Assembly (NCBI GenBank): GCA_964036045.1
Contig: OZ038388.1
Location: 6,960,058-7,024,057, forward strand
Length of the DNA stretch: 64,000 nucleotides
Direction: 5' to 3'
Source: Eutreptiella sp. 'Long Island Sound 2002'
Taxonomy: Eukaryota; Euglenozoa; Euglenophyceae; Eutreptiales; Eutreptiaceae
The position numbers and the translations under genes were made by a program. Shown one piece after another: positions 61,771-64,000 of the stretch (its first letter is position 1; each line of letters opens with the position of its first letter). The notes beneath the pieces are model-generated. The model was not told the DNA's origin. It was given only the letters and a program-made list of their open reading frames with translations, and made no database searches.

Positions 61771-64000
61771 ATGTCCGCGTATCAAGTATGCAGAGGCCCC
61801 AATGGGCCAGCTGCCCACCCTTATCCGTCTCCGGTGGTCATCGATCGGTCCCAAGGAGCAAGGCCTCCCCACGCTCCTGCACGCCAAGCTCCCCTTCCGA
61901 CAAGAACTGTGCCCACCGTCATATCTGCAAAGCCAGCCCCAACGCTGCTTGCACAATACCAAGCCAGAGCAAAACCTGCTCCCCACTACACAACGCCCCG
62001 CCCTCCGATGTACTCCGTTGCCAGCACGGCAGCCAAGCCTGCCTCCGACAGGGCCACGCCAACCCCTGGCTCGAAGTACGGTGGTGCTGCTGCTGCGTAT
62101 CTCGAATCTATCTCGCCGCCCACGTACGACGAAATGGCGTCCGTTGATCCGCTTGAAGGGCCGCTCGGGGAGGCGTTCCTGGATGACGGGGCAGGTGACC
62201 CCCCCAACGGCCACGAGGACAATGCACAGGCGTTGGACGCAGCGCCGCCCCCGTACACCGATTTTGCAGGCCTTCAGAAAGAGGACGTCCTGAAGCCGTT
62301 CTCCTCGGCCGCTGAGCCGGTGGTTCCACACGCGCGCAACGCCCCAGTCGCAGGCGCCTCGTTTCCGAGCCCATCACCCGCGGCATCGCTGCCCAGAGGA
62401 CCGCCTGCCCTGGAGCCGCTGCGCGTCCCACGCAGTGCGCCCCAACCGTCGGCAGCCCCGGCCGCCCAGCCGTTGTCCATTTTCGCAAACCCGATGGCCG
62501 TGCCTGCCGCTCCTGCGAGGGCCAGCACCGCCCAGGGCGCTGCGGCCAGACCCGGTGGTGACGGCGGGGAGCTGGACGACGATTCTCTGTTCGACCCCCC
62601 TCCCGACGACCTGTTCGACCCCCCCGACCGCGACGACGACAACCGGAGCCCCATTGTTCCAGACGACGGGTTCGGCGCCGGATGCGAACCCGCGAGCGAC
62701 GGCGAGCGGAGCCCGAGCAACGCCAACTCGCCCGGTCGTGCGCAAGAAATTCAGCGGCTGTCCGATCTTCTGTTCCAGAAGTCCATGGCGGGCCCGGTTT
62801 CTGCAGCGGGCTGCCTCAGTAAAGTGCGCAGTTCTCTGCAGGCGCTTTTTGAGCAGCAGCAGGAGCCGCTGGAGCCTGTGCCTGAGCCGGTGATTGATGA
62901 GTCCCCCGAGCAGAGGGAGAAGGACGCCGACGCGTTTTCTGAGTTGTTCGAGGGGTTCGAGGGGAAGAAGTCCTCCACAGCGATCCCCGGAGGGCTCGTC
63001 ATCTGCGGGTTGCCACGGCGGATTCGGGATCTGGTGACCCTGAAATCCAAGGTCCGCGAGGTGGTCGCCAAATTTGGCCACATTGCTCAAATGATGCATC
63101 CGGATCTCGCGTTCTTTGATGGGCGAGTCGTGGTTACTTTGAGCCACGTCACAGCCCAGTATCGGGCGCTGGAATTTTCGCATAAGGTGGACATGGCCGG
63201 GGGCGCGGTCTGCCGGAAAATCAAGGCCAGCGAAGTGGACTTCGAGGTCCAAAGGCTACATGCAACAAATGATGCTCTGCCAAAGGCTTCTGAAAATCTC
63301 CAGTCTGAGGCGGCCGAACCGGATGTCCTCCCTGACGGGTGGGTCAAGAAAGTGTCGCGAAGTGACCAGGGCAACAGCTACTACTACAACCCCAAGACCA
63401 GGGAAACAAGGTGGTGGAGCGACCTGCCCCCTGCAGTCAAGGCTCAGGCACGCGCCCCGAGCAGCAAGGCCGCCGGGAAGCCACGCCCCAAGCCGGCGAC
63501 CCCCCGCCCGAAGTCCAAAGTTGATGTTCTCTGGTCCCTTGATACCCCAGCCGATGATGGCCTCGATGTCGCGCAGAAATTTGCGATGCCACGTGTGCGC
63601 ACCGTCAGTGGCACCAAACCCAAGTCAGGGGTGGTGACGGGGACCCACAGCACAGCCGCCTCGCTGAAGCTTGCACAGCCCAAGACCAAGACCAAGCCGA
63701 GCCCTTTGAACAAAGAAGCGGTGATGGTGATATCTGATGATAGCAGTTCGTCAGACTCCGATTCGTCGCACTCTGAGCACTCGATATCTTCTGGTTCAGT
63801 TGTCCGCCCCCTGGCCGGTCCTGAAACTGCAGCACAGGAGCCAAACGTGCCAACAGGCAGTCGTCAGAAGGAGACAAAGCCAAGGGGAGCAGCAGAAAAG
63901 GCGCACGTGGCTCCAGCACAAGTAGAGGACTCGGATGATGAGATTGAGGAGGTGCAGGTGCAAGTGTCTGCAGGTGCGGAGGGGGGGGCAACACCAAGCA
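61771..64000 (+). CDS. PPxY / RRM-like / WW-domain protein, incomplete at right edge (743+ codons)
   Basis: Open without a stop from ATG 61771 to the window end. PPxY motifs lie at 78-81 (PPMY), 116-119 (PPTY) and 159-162 (PPPY). An acidic tandem DSLFDPPPDDLFDPP lies near 271-286. An RRM-like fold spans about 408-490 (LVICGLP, LKSKVREVVAKFGHI, GRVVVTLSHVTAQYRALEF). The WW domain is about 520-552 (LPDGW Trp524, YYYN, TRETRWW). A Lys/Pro/Ser-rich tail has VMVISDDSSSSDSDSS, like a SUMO-interacting motif, and SDDEIEEVQVQV. It is probably nuclear, in RNA processing or transcription-coupled regulation; that is inference from the domains. The WW domain could bind the protein's own PPxY motifs. Strongly GC-rich codons resemble the other host genes. 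Confidence 0.87.
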   Translation, partial: MSAYQVCRGPNGPAAHPYPSPVVIDRSQGARPPHAPARQAPLPTRTVPTVISAKPAPTLLAQYQARAKPAPHYTTPRPPMYSVASTAAKPASDRATPTPGSKYGGAAAAYLESISPPTYDEMASVDPLEGPLGEAFLDDGAGDPPNGHEDNAQALDAAPPPYTDFAGLQKEDVLKPFSSAAEPVVPHARNAPVAGASFPSPSPAASLPRGPPALEPLRVPRSAPQPSAAPAAQPLSIFANPMAVPAAPARASTAQGAAARPGGDGGELDDDSLFDPPPDDLFDPPDRDDDNRSPIVPDDGFGAGCEPASDGERSPSNANSPGRAQEIQRLSDLLFQKSMAGPVSAAGCLSKVRSSLQALFEQQQEPLEPVPEPVIDESPEQREKDADAFSELFEGFEGKKSSTAIPGGLVICGLPRRIRDLVTLKSKVREVVAKFGHIAQMMHPDLAFFDGRVVVTLSHVTAQYRALEFSHKVDMAGGAVCRKIKASEVDFEVQRLHATNDALPKASENLQSEAAEPDVLPDGWVKKVSRSDQGNSYYYNPKTRETRWWSDLPPAVKAQARAPSSKAAGKPRPKPATPRPKSKVDVLWSLDTPADDGLDVAQKFAMPRVRTVSGTKPKSGVVTGTHSTAASLKLAQPKTKTKPSPLNKEAVMVISDDSSSSDSDSSHSEHSISSGSVVRPLAGPETAAQEPNVPTGSRQKETKPRGAAEKAHVAPAQVEDSDDEIEEVQVQVSAGAEGGATPS

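Overview
The window is nuclear DNA from a eukaryote, most probably a photosynthetic or formerly photosynthetic protist (alga). Five genes can be read with confidence, and their GT-AG introns rejoin in perfect phase. The rest is gene-poor, repeat-rich sequence: long dinucleotide, trinucleotide and poly-C/poly-G tracts, minisatellites, a ~196-bp satellite, tRNA-derived modules, retroposons with target-site duplications, and decayed transposon coding sequence. There is no operon structure, no rRNA gene, no CRISPR and no convincing functional tRNA. The algal inference rests mainly on one protochlorophyllide-reductase-like SDR with a complex N-terminal targeting region. I cannot assign a phylum.

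Left to right: 1-2.2 kb has one exon of a probable 2OG-Fe(II) oxygenase (minus strand) whose catalytic exon lies off the left edge. 2.3-7.3 kb is microsatellites and SINE-like modules. 7.97-13.96 kb is a five-exon LPOR-like short-chain dehydrogenase on the minus strand (511 aa), with a cruciform cluster in one intron. 14-22 kb is mostly non-coding with minisatellites. 21.99-24.20 kb is a two-exon membrane adenylyl cyclase. 26.7-30.6 kb has CA repeats and a LINE-like element with duplicated leader and a CCCH-finger ORF1. 31-37 kb has a degraded, locally duplicated coding family. 37-43.6 kb has transposon fragments, including elements that share both ends but carry different interiors, and a nested MITE-in-SINE insertion. 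43.7-46.7 kb is an intronless, very GC-rich C2/coiled-coil gene bracketed by two copies of one SINE. 51.9-54.0 kb is a two-exon FKBP-like gene. 55.5-56.2 kb is a satellite array. 56.6-61 kb has more mobile-element debris. 61.8 kb to the right edge is a large gene with three PPxY motifs, an RRM-like fold and a WW domain.

The host genes do not form a pathway: they cover tetrapyrrole-type redox chemistry or a paralogue of it, cAMP signalling, protein folding, membrane or cytoskeleton scaffolding and RNA or nuclear regulation. The most unusual material is in the mobile elements: a family with common ends and variable cargo (one chromodomain, one methyltransferase-like), and a poly-C-tipped, TA-targeting MITE inside a retroposon that keeps a perfect 19-bp target duplication.
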